NCBI RefSeq assembly: GCF_003633615.1
Contig: NZ_RBKU01000001.1
Span: 2,790,001 to 2,854,000, forward strand
From: Mucilaginibacter gracilis
Lineage (GTDB): Bacteria > Bacteroidota > Bacteroidia > Sphingobacteriales > Sphingobacteriaceae
Direction: 5' to 3'
DNA: 64,000 bases
Shown: in pieces, positions 36,101-44,859 of the stretch
How positions within the stretch are numbered: the stretch's first letter is position 1
Layout of the letters: the number at the start of each line of letters is the position of its first letter
Translations under genes and position numbers: made by a program
Notes under the pieces: generated by a model
Databases searched by the model: none
The model's input: only the letters and a program-made list of their open reading frames with translations
What the model was told of the DNA's origin: nothing

Positions 36101-36700
36101 TTAAAGTTGCTGCAAAGGATGAAAAACAAAGAAGGCGGCGAGGAAACCGAAATAGCTTTTAACAACCTGCGCCGCACGTCGTCCGAATTAAGTATTGGCG
36201 GCATCATGACAAAGGTTCAGCATAAAACTACCAAAACAGGTAAACCATTTGGCACCTTTGTTTTGGAAGATTACCTGGACTCTTACGAATTTGCCCTTTT
36301 TGGCGATGAATATATCAAATTCAGAAACTTGCTGATGGAAGATTGCTTTATCCACGTTAAGGGTAACATTATCGAGAAGTTTCGCCAGGAGGGCAATTGG
36401 GATTTAAACATAACCCAAATGAGCCTGTTGAGCGAAATGCGCGATAAGTTTACCAAAAGTTTAACTGTAATACTTAACCTTAACGACCTGAACAGCGATA
36501 TGCTAAACAACCTGCAAGAAATGGTAACAGCAAACAACCAAAAATATCCGGTTAAAAATTGTACCCTGCGGTTTAAGATAAAAGATGCCGACGAATCTAT
36601 CCTGGTTGATATGCCTTCCAAAACATTTAAAGTTAACCCCAGCGACGATTTGCTGGAAGAAATTAAGATGCTGACTAAAGCTATGCCGGTTTTGGCTTAA
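33113..36700 (+). CDS. dnaE: DNA polymerase III subunit alpha
   Basis: 1195 residues, replicative polymerase catalytic subunit. N-terminal PHP domain with HVHT (H8, H10), ITDHGNM and CSNDSHYVD, the metal-ligand pattern kept in species whose PHP may proofread. The polymerase palm has PDIDTDFDDEGR with the catalytic pair D419/D421, and earlier GPGRGSAAGSVVAYCTGI. The helix-hairpin-helix region FGLSGIKGVG is at about 840-850, and the OB-fold (SIGGIMTKVQHKTTKTGKPF, about 1020-1090) lies in the C-terminal region. The length fits DnaE1. ATG 33113 is preceded by a good promoter. A large palindrome lies 86 bp after the stop. Confidence 0.97.
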   Translation: MPDFSHLHVHTQFSLLDGAADIGKLYKKAAADGMKALAITDHGNMFGVFKFVAEAGKHNVKPIVGCEFYVVDDRHKKQFTKEKRDVRRHQLFLAKNAEGYKNLIKLCSLGYMEGLYSKWPRIDKELILQYHKGLIATTCCIGASVPQTILKGTEEEAENEFKWWLDIFGEDYYIELQRHEIMEQGIINETLTKYAKKYNVKMICSNDSHYVDQQDSNAHDILLCVNTGDMQSTPIATDEEGGKGYRFGFPNDQFYFKTQAEMGKLFHDLPESLDNTNEIVDKVDVLKLKRDIMLPNFPIPPEFKIHNGPESDVLNQWEYLKHLTYTGAKERYGDISLKNQERIDFELFTIRTMGFAGYFLIVADFIRHGRDIGVFIGPGRGSAAGSVVAYCTGITNIDPMKYNLLFERFLNPDRKSMPDIDTDFDDEGRQKVIDYVVDKYGKNQVAQIITYGSMAARTSIQDVGRVLDMPLSEVNAMKKLVPDTLGITLKDAIEQVPELKAILAGNDLRAQVLKAAEKLEGSVRNTGVHAAGVIIAPDDLTNIVPVAVAKDSDLLVTQYDGRVIEDAGVIKMDFLGLKTLTIIKGALKMIKQNHGVEIDIDYIALDDAKTYELYQRGDTNGTFQFESDGMQMYLRDLKPDKFEDLIAMNALYRPGPIEYIPNFIKRKHGLEPITYDLDDMEEYLAETYGITVYQEQVMLLSQKLAGFSKGDADVLRKAMGKKQIEILNKMEAQFVSGATEKGHPKDKLTKIWNDWKAFAQYAFNKSHSTCYALVAYQTAYLKAHYPAEYMAAVLNNQNNMEKISFFMEECRRMGTLVLGPDVNESSVLFTAVGSGNIRFGLSGIKGVGDKAVESIIDERISNGPFKSIYDFAQRSTVKAVNRKSYENLVYSGAFDSFNLKRAQFFAKTENGVLSGIERLTKYANDYQNTQSSSQSNLFGGSVASYIPEPTMPDAEEFPLIEKLKYEKEVIGIYLTGHPLDNYKVELERFCKHTVADLKLLQRMKNKEGGEETEIAFNNLRRTSSELSIGGIMTKVQHKTTKTGKPFGTFVLEDYLDSYEFALFGDEYIKFRNLLMEDCFIHVKGNIIEKFRQEGNWDLNITQMSLLSEMRDKFTKSLTVILNLNDLNSDMLNNLQEMVTANNQKYPVKNCTLRFKIKDADESILVDMPSKTFKVNPSDDLLEEIKMLTKAMPVLA

Positions 36701-37045
36701 AGCAATGTTTAACGGCCGATTGTTTGTATTGCCCATACCCAAGGCAATCCCGCTCGTTTAAGCATTTCTCTAAATTCCTTGATACTTATTCACAATAAAT
36801 CCATTTATAATCAATTGATTATGAGTGGATTTATTGTGAATAGTCATTTTGCGACTTAAATAAATAATCCCAACTTTTTAATTAGTACCGATAGTGTAAT
36901 TGCGCATAGGTTGAAATTTATTAACTATTATTTAAATTAACTGTGTGCCATTAATATGCATCCTCTGTGCCTTAATGGTGTTAATTTTTTTATAAATACC
37001 ATAAATAACTAATTAATTATATATTTAACACACTAAATATTATTT
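36701..37045 (+). other. 345-bp gap between dnaE and the phospho-signalling locus
   Basis: AT rich, no gene seen. Its main feature is the palindrome at 36787-36842 (separate entry). The right half is very AT rich and presumably carries the promoter of the six-gene locus, but no exact TAnnTTTG was found (closest tatattta near 37019-37026). Confidence 0.4.
36787..36842. repeat. 56-bp near-perfect palindrome downstream of dnaE
   Basis: The arms, reaching about 28 bp each, meet at a central tcaattga (36811-36818) with effectively no loop. The conserved outer block is attcacaataaatcca on the left and its complement on the right; mismatches occur at one end position and at two adjacent inner pairs that could wobble. 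There is no clear T run, so it could be a terminator, a protein-binding site or a miniature repeat element. Confidence 0.7.
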
Positions 37046-37681
37046 ATGCTATTGATAATTTTATATGAGATAGCGGCATACCTCATTCCGCTTTTGTTAA
37101 TCTCTTACGGTGTTTTTATAATTTCGGTAATGCCCGCTCCCCGGTCAAAGGGGCTTATTGTAAAAATGGTGTTATGTATTGTGGCGGGCTTGCTTGTTAT
37201 ACACGGCACATTTTGGGCAAGTGCAATACAAACATACGGTAAGAGAGAGCGTAGGCACCAATATAACGGCGTTTATATTGGCCTTAAACCTAAAGATACC
37301 GTAATACTTTTTGAAGACTCCATTTACATTGCACATTACTTACCGAAAGATACCACTAAGGTGGCTTCTACCTATGCCATGTCGCAGGATAGCATTACCA
37401 TGTTTACTAAAGATTGGAGCAAGGCCGGTTACCGGGAAAATGTGATGCATTATTTTAAACACGTGCCTTTTGATTCAAAGATGTCGGGAGAAATTAAAGT
37501 CGCATCTTTCGAAACTCCTGTAAAAGATCAGTTATCGGATGATAAACATCCTGAGGCGTATTATCATTTAGCACTTAATGGCGATACTTTGATACTTAAC
37601 TCGGGTAACAACAAAAAAGTGTTTTTTAAATACATCAAAATGCCTATTCAGCAACATGAACAGCCAGCAGCAACAAAATAA
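37046..37681 (+). CDS. Membrane-anchored protein of unknown function, first gene of the kinase-AAA-FHA-phosphatase locus
   Basis: 211 residues, no family recognised. Two membrane segments at about 8-28 and 38-58 (LIILYEIAAYLIPLLLISYG and VLCIVAGLLVIHG) are followed by a soluble domain of about 150 residues with beta-rich stretches (GVYIGLKPKDTVILFEDSIYI, HLALNGDTLILNSG) on one side of the membrane. The 3' end overlaps the zinc-ribbon gene by 26 bp, which suggests tight translational coupling. It has no motif that I can name; a membrane partner for the locus is inference. Confidence 0.65.
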   Translation: MLLIILYEIAAYLIPLLLISYGVFIISVMPAPRSKGLIVKMVLCIVAGLLVIHGTFWASAIQTYGKRERRHQYNGVYIGLKPKDTVILFEDSIYIAHYLPKDTTKVASTYAMSQDSITMFTKDWSKAGYRENVMHYFKHVPFDSKMSGEIKVASFETPVKDQLSDDKHPEAYYHLALNGDTLILNSGNNKKVFFKYIKMPIQQHEQPAATK

Positions 37682-38546
37682 TTACCAAAAGCAGCAGCAA
37701 ATAGCCACTGATAACCAGCAGGCCCAGGGCCCTACCTTGTGCCGTAACTGCGGCCATAAAACCCTTCCCGGGGCCGATATTTGCGAAAATTGTGGTACAT
37801 GGTTGTTAGAGGGGCATTGCTGTTTTTGCTATACTGCGGTAAAACCAGGGCAAAAATTTTGCGGAACCTGCGGTAATAATCCCGAAGGCAATATTTGCAA
37901 GGCCTGTGGCACCCATTCTATATTTGATTTTTGCCCAAAATGTAAACAGCCCGTTTCGCGCGATTCGGCAAACTACCTGCAACAATTAAACGCTTCGCCC
38001 CAGGTTACCGAAATAAAGGCGTTAATGGAGGTACTCAGTAAAAGTATGGAGGCTGCAAGCCCCAAACCTAAGCCACAGGTGCAGGCACCGCCGCAAGATG
38101 CTTCGTGGTTAAACCAGCTTCAAAATTACGAGGAGCAGTTTACCGATAATAAGGCTGTTGAGCAAGATAAAACAGCGGTATCAAAGTTTTCTTTTGGTAA
38201 GGCTAACATTGATGCAACCGATAAAGTATCTAACCAACAGCCCGTGGCCAATACCCCAACGGCAAGTATTGACGAGCAGCGCGAGGCTTTGCAGAGCAAG
38301 ATAGCCGCACTGCAAAAACAAGCTTTTGCTGATAACCAGCAAGCACGAAAGTTTTATACCGGCCTTCAAATATCATTGCCCGAATTAAATGTTTTTTACA
38401 TAAAGCCAACACGTATTGGTTGGAGGTGCAACTTTGCGGGTAACGTTCACGATAATCCGTCGCAATGCGCTTGCCCTCGAGATGGCGGCAGCTGGATCTA
38501 CAGTGAGGGCAAACAGATAGAGACAATAACTTACCACGATATATAG
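37656..38546 (+). CDS. Triple zinc-ribbon protein
   Basis: 296 residues. After a Gln/Asn-rich start come three CxxC-CxxC ribbons: C29/C32/C43/C46, C55/C58/C69/C72 and C81/C84/C93/C96. Then a linker (100-195), a helical segment with coiled-coil character (205-230, IDEQREALQSKIAALQKQ) and a C-terminal block with GWRCNFAGNVHDNPSQCAC and GGSWIYSEG that is probably another small Cys-containing domain, unrecognised. There is no membrane segment. Zinc ribbons also open the AAA and FHA proteins of this locus, so the ribbons may be an assembly tag. It overlaps the previous gene by 26 bp and precedes the kinase gene by 18 bp. Confidence 0.75.
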   Translation: MNSQQQQNNYQKQQQIATDNQQAQGPTLCRNCGHKTLPGADICENCGTWLLEGHCCFCYTAVKPGQKFCGTCGNNPEGNICKACGTHSIFDFCPKCKQPVSRDSANYLQQLNASPQVTEIKALMEVLSKSMEAASPKPKPQVQAPPQDASWLNQLQNYEEQFTDNKAVEQDKTAVSKFSFGKANIDATDKVSNQQPVANTPTASIDEQREALQSKIAALQKQAFADNQQARKFYTGLQISLPELNVFYIKPTRIGWRCNFAGNVHDNPSQCACPRDGGSWIYSEGKQIETITYHDI

Positions 38547-38564
38547 TAGTTTAAGGAATTTGAT

Positions 38565-41456
38565 ATGAGTACACAAAGAATAAGCGACGACAGTGTTATA
38601 CCTAACCAAAGTAACAGTACCAGCCGCTTGCCGGATCAGTCGGCAGTTGGTGCAACCAGCAGAATTGCGGCAAGCGACATTGTAGAGAGCGGAGGGAATA
38701 CTTCCGCATCAGCAATCATCGGGTCGTCGGTGCCTGCTCACCTTGCCGAAAATTTGCAGATTAACCTAAACGGCCACGATTTTAAAATTATAAAACACAT
38801 AACCAGTTCGGGCGAAGCCGAAATTTACCTGCTCCAGGGCAGCAATGCGCAGGTTGTGCTTAAATATTATTTCTCTAACTATAGGCCAAAAGATGAAATA
38901 ATTACCCGGCTGCACGCCCTAAAAAGGCGCGATATTATGAGCCCGCTTGATTCGGGCGTGTACCAGGATCGCTTTTTTGAGTTGAGCGAATACATGACAG
39001 GCGGCACGCTGGATTCGGCTATGCCGCTTACATCCGTAGATACTATCAAAAAATATGCAGCACTTATTGCCGAGGCGTTAAATGCTTGTCACCAAAACGG
39101 CATTATTCACCGCGATATAAAACCTGTAAATATTTTTTTCCGTTCGCCCGCGAGGGACGAAATTGCCCTGGGCGATTTCGGTATATCTTCGGCACTACAG
39201 GCCGGTGCCGATTACCGCTTTACCAACAGCGTAAACAGAACAACGGCCTATGCCGCCCCCGAACTATTCACCAACATTAATAACCAAACCACGCTTGATA
39301 AAAAGGTAGATTATTATGCCCTTGGCATTAGTTTCCTGGAGCTTTGGCTGGGGCATGATCCGTTTAAGGATATGGCCGAATTTATGGTGATGCGTATCAA
39401 GATTGAGGGTAGGGTAAGTATCCCTACAAGTATCGATCATGATGTGCAAAACCTGATTAAGGGACTGATTACAACCGAGCCGCCTAAAAGGTGGGGTTAC
39501 GAGGAAATACAAAAATGGATGCGCGGCGAATTTGTGCAGGTACACGAAACCGGCAGAATGGCGTCGTTTCAGCCTTATGAATGGGACGACCTTAACAACG
39601 TAGTTGTTGATGACCCTAAAGAATTAGCCCGCCTGATGGAGGGCGACAGAAAAAGGGCAGTTAGGCAGTTATATTCCAGGGCTATACCCGATTGGGTAAA
39701 AGCATCGTCGCAGGATATGTATAGCGATTTGCTGTATGTTGTTGAAAATGAGTTTCCTAATAACACGCCCGAGAATGCCGAATTGGGAGTAACCAAGGCA
39801 ATTTACATTTTAGATAAAGAGCGGTCATTTAAAGGGTACGACGGTACAGTATGTAATAGCGTTGCCGAAATAGCCCGGCACATTGAAGCCAACGCAGCGC
39901 ATTATCGTGATGATTTGAAGCAAGCCCATGCCAATTTATACCTATTTTTAGAGACCCGCGGTTTTGACGACAGGATAAAAAAGTATCAGAAATATTATGC
40001 GCAATTTGAACCGGAAAAGGCTCTAAACTTAATAGTGCTCGACCTTGACGACAATAACCTGGTGATGCACAAAAAGCAGTATGATAACATACAGGACCTG
40101 ATGAATGCCGACCTGGGAATTGTAACCACCTTAGCATCAAAAGTAGCCAATAAAGATTCTAAGGTTTCTTTATGGCTCGACATGACCTATAATAATATGG
40201 CCGGTGCTATTAGCACCTGGAGAGCAGATACAGATCATCGCAATTTAGAAACCTTGCGTTACACGCTACAGGTATCCGGCTTTAAGCTCGATGATAAAGA
40301 AGTAACAGACGTTGCAGGATTTTCAAATTTATTACAAGCTAATTTATCGCGGTTTGCTACTTCGGATGATAGCGCTCAAAATATAAGTAATGCCGATTAC
40401 TGGCTTACACATTACAAAAACAGTTCGCTTAAATCGGTTTTTGCCACACTTTTATTTAGCGGGAATGTTAACGAGGCCGATTTTTTAGCAATTTATACTA
40501 GGGTTATTAATATGGCGCCGATAGACCCCTATCCGCTTGCTATACAAATGGCCGGTTTTAGAAAGCTTAACTTTCACAATGGTAATGCTAGCCTCCAAAA
40601 TTTTTCGGATGTTACTTCCCAGGCATTTGTAAGTTTCCTGGTTAGCCAAAAATCGGTTGCGGTGTATGCCTTAGATAACCTGGAGAAAACGGTGAAAACC
40701 CTGCAACAAATTAAACAGGCAGATGAAGCACTTGCCGTTGCCATACTTAAACAACTTGACCATAAAATAGCGGCTGATATTTTGGCCGATTTGAAAAACA
40801 TCCAAAATAACTCCGATAGCTTTAACGCCTATTGCGCCCGCTTGAAAGATTTTTCGGCTCAACTGGTAACACCAATTTTTGCAAGTTTGCCGGCCATTAC
40901 AGCCATTGATGCAAAACTTAAACAAGTTGAAACTAAAAAGCAAGAAATTGAAACAAAGTATAACGCCCAGCGAGTAAAAGACCAAAAAGATATTATTGAT
41001 ACATTTAAAAAATTTGAAGATACACAGGTAGAAGCCCAGATAGATTTTTACAAGAAGTTTGACGATTTCTTATTTATCTTCTTCGTAACATCGTCTTTAA
41101 TTCTATTTTATCTAATTATCCTTTTTAATTTGATACTGTTTAACAACTCCGAAGTTTTTAGTTCCATTCTTCTCGGTTTCGAAATTGCCGTTGTAATTGC
41201 AATGTTTATGATGATATTCAGTAGCGTGTTTAAGACTGGTAGGGTAAGAAAAACGCTCACGACATTGTTACTCCGTCCTGTTTTAAAAGATTCAAATTCT
41301 TCCTGGGTGGTTAATGCCAACAATGCCAGGGCGGCGGTAAATAGCCAAAAGGATGTAAAGCTTAAGGATTTGGATAAAAGAACCGATGCGCGCATTAACG
41401 ATGAATTATTTAATGAGAGCGTCCCTATCATGTTAGCGGCACCAGCCAGGGCATAA
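38565..41456 (+). CDS. Serine/threonine protein kinase with long C-terminal region and membrane segments
   Basis: 963 residues. A Ser/Thr-rich low-complexity start (1-60), then a kinase domain of about 70-325: Lys K100 (VVLKYY), HRDIKPVN with D184, DFG at 204-206, AAPE activation-loop end (AYAAPELF), and DYYALGISFLELWLG for helix F. This is a full active-looking Hanks-type kinase. Residues about 330-780 are helical and not recognised. A coiled coil (about 785-830) leads into two membrane segments (about 835-857 and 865-890) near the C-terminus, so the kinase domain probably faces the cytoplasm. It should phosphorylate partners in this locus or cell-wide targets, opposed by the PP2C gene at 45504. 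Start ATG 38565. Confidence 0.85.
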   Translation: MSTQRISDDSVIPNQSNSTSRLPDQSAVGATSRIAASDIVESGGNTSASAIIGSSVPAHLAENLQINLNGHDFKIIKHITSSGEAEIYLLQGSNAQVVLKYYFSNYRPKDEIITRLHALKRRDIMSPLDSGVYQDRFFELSEYMTGGTLDSAMPLTSVDTIKKYAALIAEALNACHQNGIIHRDIKPVNIFFRSPARDEIALGDFGISSALQAGADYRFTNSVNRTTAYAAPELFTNINNQTTLDKKVDYYALGISFLELWLGHDPFKDMAEFMVMRIKIEGRVSIPTSIDHDVQNLIKGLITTEPPKRWGYEEIQKWMRGEFVQVHETGRMASFQPYEWDDLNNVVVDDPKELARLMEGDRKRAVRQLYSRAIPDWVKASSQDMYSDLLYVVENEFPNNTPENAELGVTKAIYILDKERSFKGYDGTVCNSVAEIARHIEANAAHYRDDLKQAHANLYLFLETRGFDDRIKKYQKYYAQFEPEKALNLIVLDLDDNNLVMHKKQYDNIQDLMNADLGIVTTLASKVANKDSKVSLWLDMTYNNMAGAISTWRADTDHRNLETLRYTLQVSGFKLDDKEVTDVAGFSNLLQANLSRFATSDDSAQNISNADYWLTHYKNSSLKSVFATLLFSGNVNEADFLAIYTRVINMAPIDPYPLAIQMAGFRKLNFHNGNASLQNFSDVTSQAFVSFLVSQKSVAVYALDNLEKTVKTLQQIKQADEALAVAILKQLDHKIAADILADLKNIQNNSDSFNAYCARLKDFSAQLVTPIFASLPAITAIDAKLKQVETKKQEIETKYNAQRVKDQKDIIDTFKKFEDTQVEAQIDFYKKFDDFLFIFFVTSSLILFYLIILFNLILFNNSEVFSSILLGFEIAVVIAMFMMIFSSVFKTGRVRKTLTTLLLRPVLKDSNSSWVVNANNARAAVNSQKDVKLKDLDKRTDARINDELFNESVPIMLAAPARA

Positions 41457-41482
41457 GCCTTGCGTTATTTTATTGATTGATA

Positions 41483-44400
41483 ATGGAGTGTATAACATGT
41501 AAGAGCCCTAACCGGGTTATTGCCAAATTTTGTAAGTCGTGCGGGGTTGCTATTGTAAGTACACCTGCAACAACATCAACCGTAAGTGCCACAGGCGCTA
41601 GCCAGTTTGACGAACTGGACGCCTTAGTAGGCCTCGACGAAGTAAAGGCGCAGCTTAAAAAGCAAATTAATGCCGCAGTTAATATGCGCAAGGCTGGCTT
41701 TAGCTATGATAAGCATAATTTGTTTACCATTTTAGTTGGCGATTCGGGCACCGGTAAAAACACCATTGTAAATGCACTTGGTGCTGTTTTATTTAAAAAT
41801 GGCATAACAACCCAAAATGCCGTAAAAGCGGTAGCCGCAGCCGAATTTGGCGAATTTGCACGCGACCTTAAAACTAATATAGACAATGCCAAAGGCGGCA
41901 TACTTTTTATAGATAATGTACATCAGTTAGTGCCTTCGGGTTATCAACCCGGTCAATCAACACAGATAGACAAATTATACGCCGAGATTGAGAGCCGCCC
42001 GCCCGACCCGATTATTGTTTTAGCATCTAAAGAGGACGGCTTCCGCGAATACCTAAAGGCAAACCCCGAGGTTAACAACAGGTTTAACCTCAAATTTTAT
42101 TTGCCGGTGCTAACGCTGGATCAGATGGTGGCTTTGGCCGAAAAAACTATTCAGGATCAGCGATATACCCAGCAGGATAGCTTTTCGGCAAAGCTAAAAA
42201 ACCGTTTGTCTTTTTTGTTTCGCAATCAAAGCGATGCCGAACAGGCTGTTAAAATTGGAAAAGGCGGTTTTTTGGTACTTAAAGAAGTTAACAACGTGAT
42301 TAGCGACCATTTTGCCGACCTGGATATACAGTTTCCGCCACAAATGTTGCTCGAAACGGATATTAAGGGCCAGGTTTACATCCCCAAAACTGCCGCCGAA
42401 GTACTCGCGGATTTGGATGATTTTGTTGGTATGGATTCGGTTAAAAGTTTCATCCGCAATCTGGTCAATCTTACAGCAATTCAGCAAAAGGATGCAGCAT
42501 TAAATGGTAACGCCGATATTATTGGTGCACACATGATATTAACCGGCAATCCCGGTACGGGCAAAACAACTTTGGCAAAAAAGCTCGGCGAAATATTTGC
42601 CGCATCGGGCATACTATCCAGCGGGCATGTGATAGAGGCCGACCGCAGCAAACTCGTCGGCCAATACGTGGGCGAAACCCCTCTGTTGGTTCAAAAAGCC
42701 TGCGATGAAGCTATGGGTGGAGTGTTATTTATTGATGAGGCTTACACGCTGATGCAAAACGACCAGGACACCTACGGCCAGGAAGCTATTGACACCCTGA
42801 TAAAACGAATGGAAGACGACCGGGGCAAGTTTATTATGATAGCTGCCGGTTATCAAAAACAAATGCAAAATTTTATTGATGCTAATCCGGGAATGAAATC
42901 GCGGGTAAAGGATAATATTTTCAACTTGCCCGATTATAATTCGGCACAGTTACTTCAAATTTTGCGCGGTTTTGTAAAAAAAGGTGGGTTTGAATTACAG
43001 CCCGAAGCTGATACCAAAGCAGCAACCGTATTGCAGGAAATGTTTGACCAGCGAAGCCGTGATTTTGGTAATGCCCGTGATGTTAGGAGCTTGTACGAAG
43101 CTATACTCAATAAACGGGCTGCCCGGATAAGCGCCGCAACTTCCGAGAATTATGACAGGATACTGTTAGAAGCGGATGTGCCGAAACAGGAAACGGACTT
43201 GTCTACAGGAGTGGATGTGATTTTAAGCGAACTCAATCAACTAACGGGTCTTGGCGGGGTAAAAACCGAAATATCCGAAGTGATTGACTTTTTACAGGGC
43301 GAAAAACTCCGGAATGCATCGGGAACAAAAAAAATGAGCATCAGCCTGCATTTTGTTTTTTCGGGCAACCCCGGTACGGGCAAAACTACGGTGGCCCGCA
43401 TTTTGGCTAAAATATTTAAAGGCCTGGGTGTTTTACCGTCCGACAAGTTGATAGAGGTAACCGATAAAGATTTGGTTTCGGGCTACGTTGGGCAAACTTC
43501 GGTACAAACAAACAAAGTTATTGATAGTGCAATGGGTGGGGTATTGTTTATTGATGAGGCCTACACGCTATCAAAAGGAATAAGCTCTGGCGGTGGCGGC
43601 TTTGGCAGCGAGGCTATTGACACCCTGTTGAAACGTATGGAAGACGACCGTGGTAAATTTATTGTGATTGCCGCAGGCTACTCTAAAGAGATGGGCGACT
43701 TTTTAAATAGCAACCCGGGTTTAGATTCCAGGTTTTCTAAAAAAATAACGTTCGACGATTATTTGCCTGATGAGCTTAACCAGATTATGCTATCCATGAT
43801 AAAACAAAACGGTTTTTCGGTTGATGATGCTGCGCAACAAACCGTTAAGCAATACCTGGCAGATGTTTATCAAAAGCGCGATAAGCGTTTTGCCAATGGC
43901 CGCACCGTTAGAAATGCTTTTGAAGACATTGTTCAAATACAATCAAAACGAATAATTAAGCAAAAAAATGATGGGTTGCCGTATGATGCTTTGGCAATTA
44001 TGGCAGCAGATATACCTTTCCAGGCTACCAAGGATGTTTCTGTAAGCGATATTTTGGCCGAATTGAACAATTTAACCGGACTGCAAGCCGTAAAAAATGA
44101 AATAAACAGCCTGATAAGTTTCCTGGAAATACAAAAAATGCGGCAGCCCGCCGGCTATAATTCGGCAACGGCTTTAAACCTGCATTTAATTTTTAAGGGA
44201 AGGCCGGGCACGGGTAAAACAACCGTGGCGCGCATTTTGGCCAGTATATTTAAGGCACTGCATGTTTTACCTATTGGCCAATTGATTGAAACCGACCGCA
44301 AGGATTTGGTTGGGCAATATGTGGGGCACACGGCCAAACAAACTTCGGATGTAATCGACTCGGCAATGGGTGGCGTGCTTTTTATTGATGAAGCTTACAC

Positions 44401-44857
44401 GTTGATACCCGAAGGAAACCCTAACGATTTTGGTAAAGAAGCTGTAGATACTTTATTAAAACGGATGGAAGATGATAAAGGTAAATTTATTGTTATTGCA
44501 GCCGGTTATCCTGGTGATATGGATCGTTTTGTGGCATCTAACGAAGGTTTGGCGTCGCGCTTCCCGAAGGTGATTAATTTTGAGGATTACAAGCCGAACG
44601 AACTTTACGACATATTTGAAGGCATGCTTGCAAAAAATGAATTAACACTTGCGCAAGCCGATACCGACAAGGTACAGGCGCTTTTTGAAAACATGTACAA
44701 TACCAGGGATGAGCATTTTGCCAACGGGCGATCGGTAAGGAATTTATTTGAGCGATCAATGGAAAAACAGGCCGTTAGGTTAAGTTTATTGAAACAGCAG
44801 GGTACGGATATTACACCTTTGATAAACGAAATTATTTATACCGACCTTATTGATTAA
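41483..44857 (+). CDS. Zinc-ribbon protein with four tandem CbxX/CfqX-type AAA+ modules
   Basis: 1124 residues from the ATG at 41483 (a TTG at 41477 would add two residues). An N-terminal zinc ribbon (MECITCKSPN, FCKSCG) is followed by four AAA+ modules about 270 residues apart; Walker A starts at residues 86 (GDSGTGKNT), 355 (GNPGTGKTT), 628 (GNPGTGKTT) and 906 (GRPGTGKTT). Modules 2-4 have GGVLFIDEAYTL Walker B, a conserved KRMEDDRGKF/KRMEDDKGKF stretch and sensor AAGY, the CbxX/CfqX/SpoVK/EccA pattern. Module 1 has FIDN in place of FIDE and is probably not hydrolytic. The family remodels proteins; EccA serves type VII secretion and CbbX reactivates Rubisco. The target here is unknown. The FHA gene follows after 2 bp. 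Confidence 0.9.
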   Translation: MECITCKSPNRVIAKFCKSCGVAIVSTPATTSTVSATGASQFDELDALVGLDEVKAQLKKQINAAVNMRKAGFSYDKHNLFTILVGDSGTGKNTIVNALGAVLFKNGITTQNAVKAVAAAEFGEFARDLKTNIDNAKGGILFIDNVHQLVPSGYQPGQSTQIDKLYAEIESRPPDPIIVLASKEDGFREYLKANPEVNNRFNLKFYLPVLTLDQMVALAEKTIQDQRYTQQDSFSAKLKNRLSFLFRNQSDAEQAVKIGKGGFLVLKEVNNVISDHFADLDIQFPPQMLLETDIKGQVYIPKTAAEVLADLDDFVGMDSVKSFIRNLVNLTAIQQKDAALNGNADIIGAHMILTGNPGTGKTTLAKKLGEIFAASGILSSGHVIEADRSKLVGQYVGETPLLVQKACDEAMGGVLFIDEAYTLMQNDQDTYGQEAIDTLIKRMEDDRGKFIMIAAGYQKQMQNFIDANPGMKSRVKDNIFNLPDYNSAQLLQILRGFVKKGGFELQPEADTKAATVLQEMFDQRSRDFGNARDVRSLYEAILNKRAARISAATSENYDRILLEADVPKQETDLSTGVDVILSELNQLTGLGGVKTEISEVIDFLQGEKLRNASGTKKMSISLHFVFSGNPGTGKTTVARILAKIFKGLGVLPSDKLIEVTDKDLVSGYVGQTSVQTNKVIDSAMGGVLFIDEAYTLSKGISSGGGGFGSEAIDTLLKRMEDDRGKFIVIAAGYSKEMGDFLNSNPGLDSRFSKKITFDDYLPDELNQIMLSMIKQNGFSVDDAAQQTVKQYLADVYQKRDKRFANGRTVRNAFEDIVQIQSKRIIKQKNDGLPYDALAIMAADIPFQATKDVSVSDILAELNNLTGLQAVKNEINSLISFLEIQKMRQPAGYNSATALNLHLIFKGRPGTGKTTVARILASIFKALHVLPIGQLIETDRKDLVGQYVGHTAKQTSDVIDSAMGGVLFIDEAYTLIPEGNPNDFGKEAVDTLLKRMEDDKGKFIVIAAGYPGDMDRFVASNEGLASRFPKVINFEDYKPNELYDIFEGMLAKNELTLAQADTDKVQALFENMYNTRDEHFANGRSVRNLFERSMEKQAVRLSLLKQQGTDITPLINEIIYTDLID

Positions 44858-44859
44858 CC

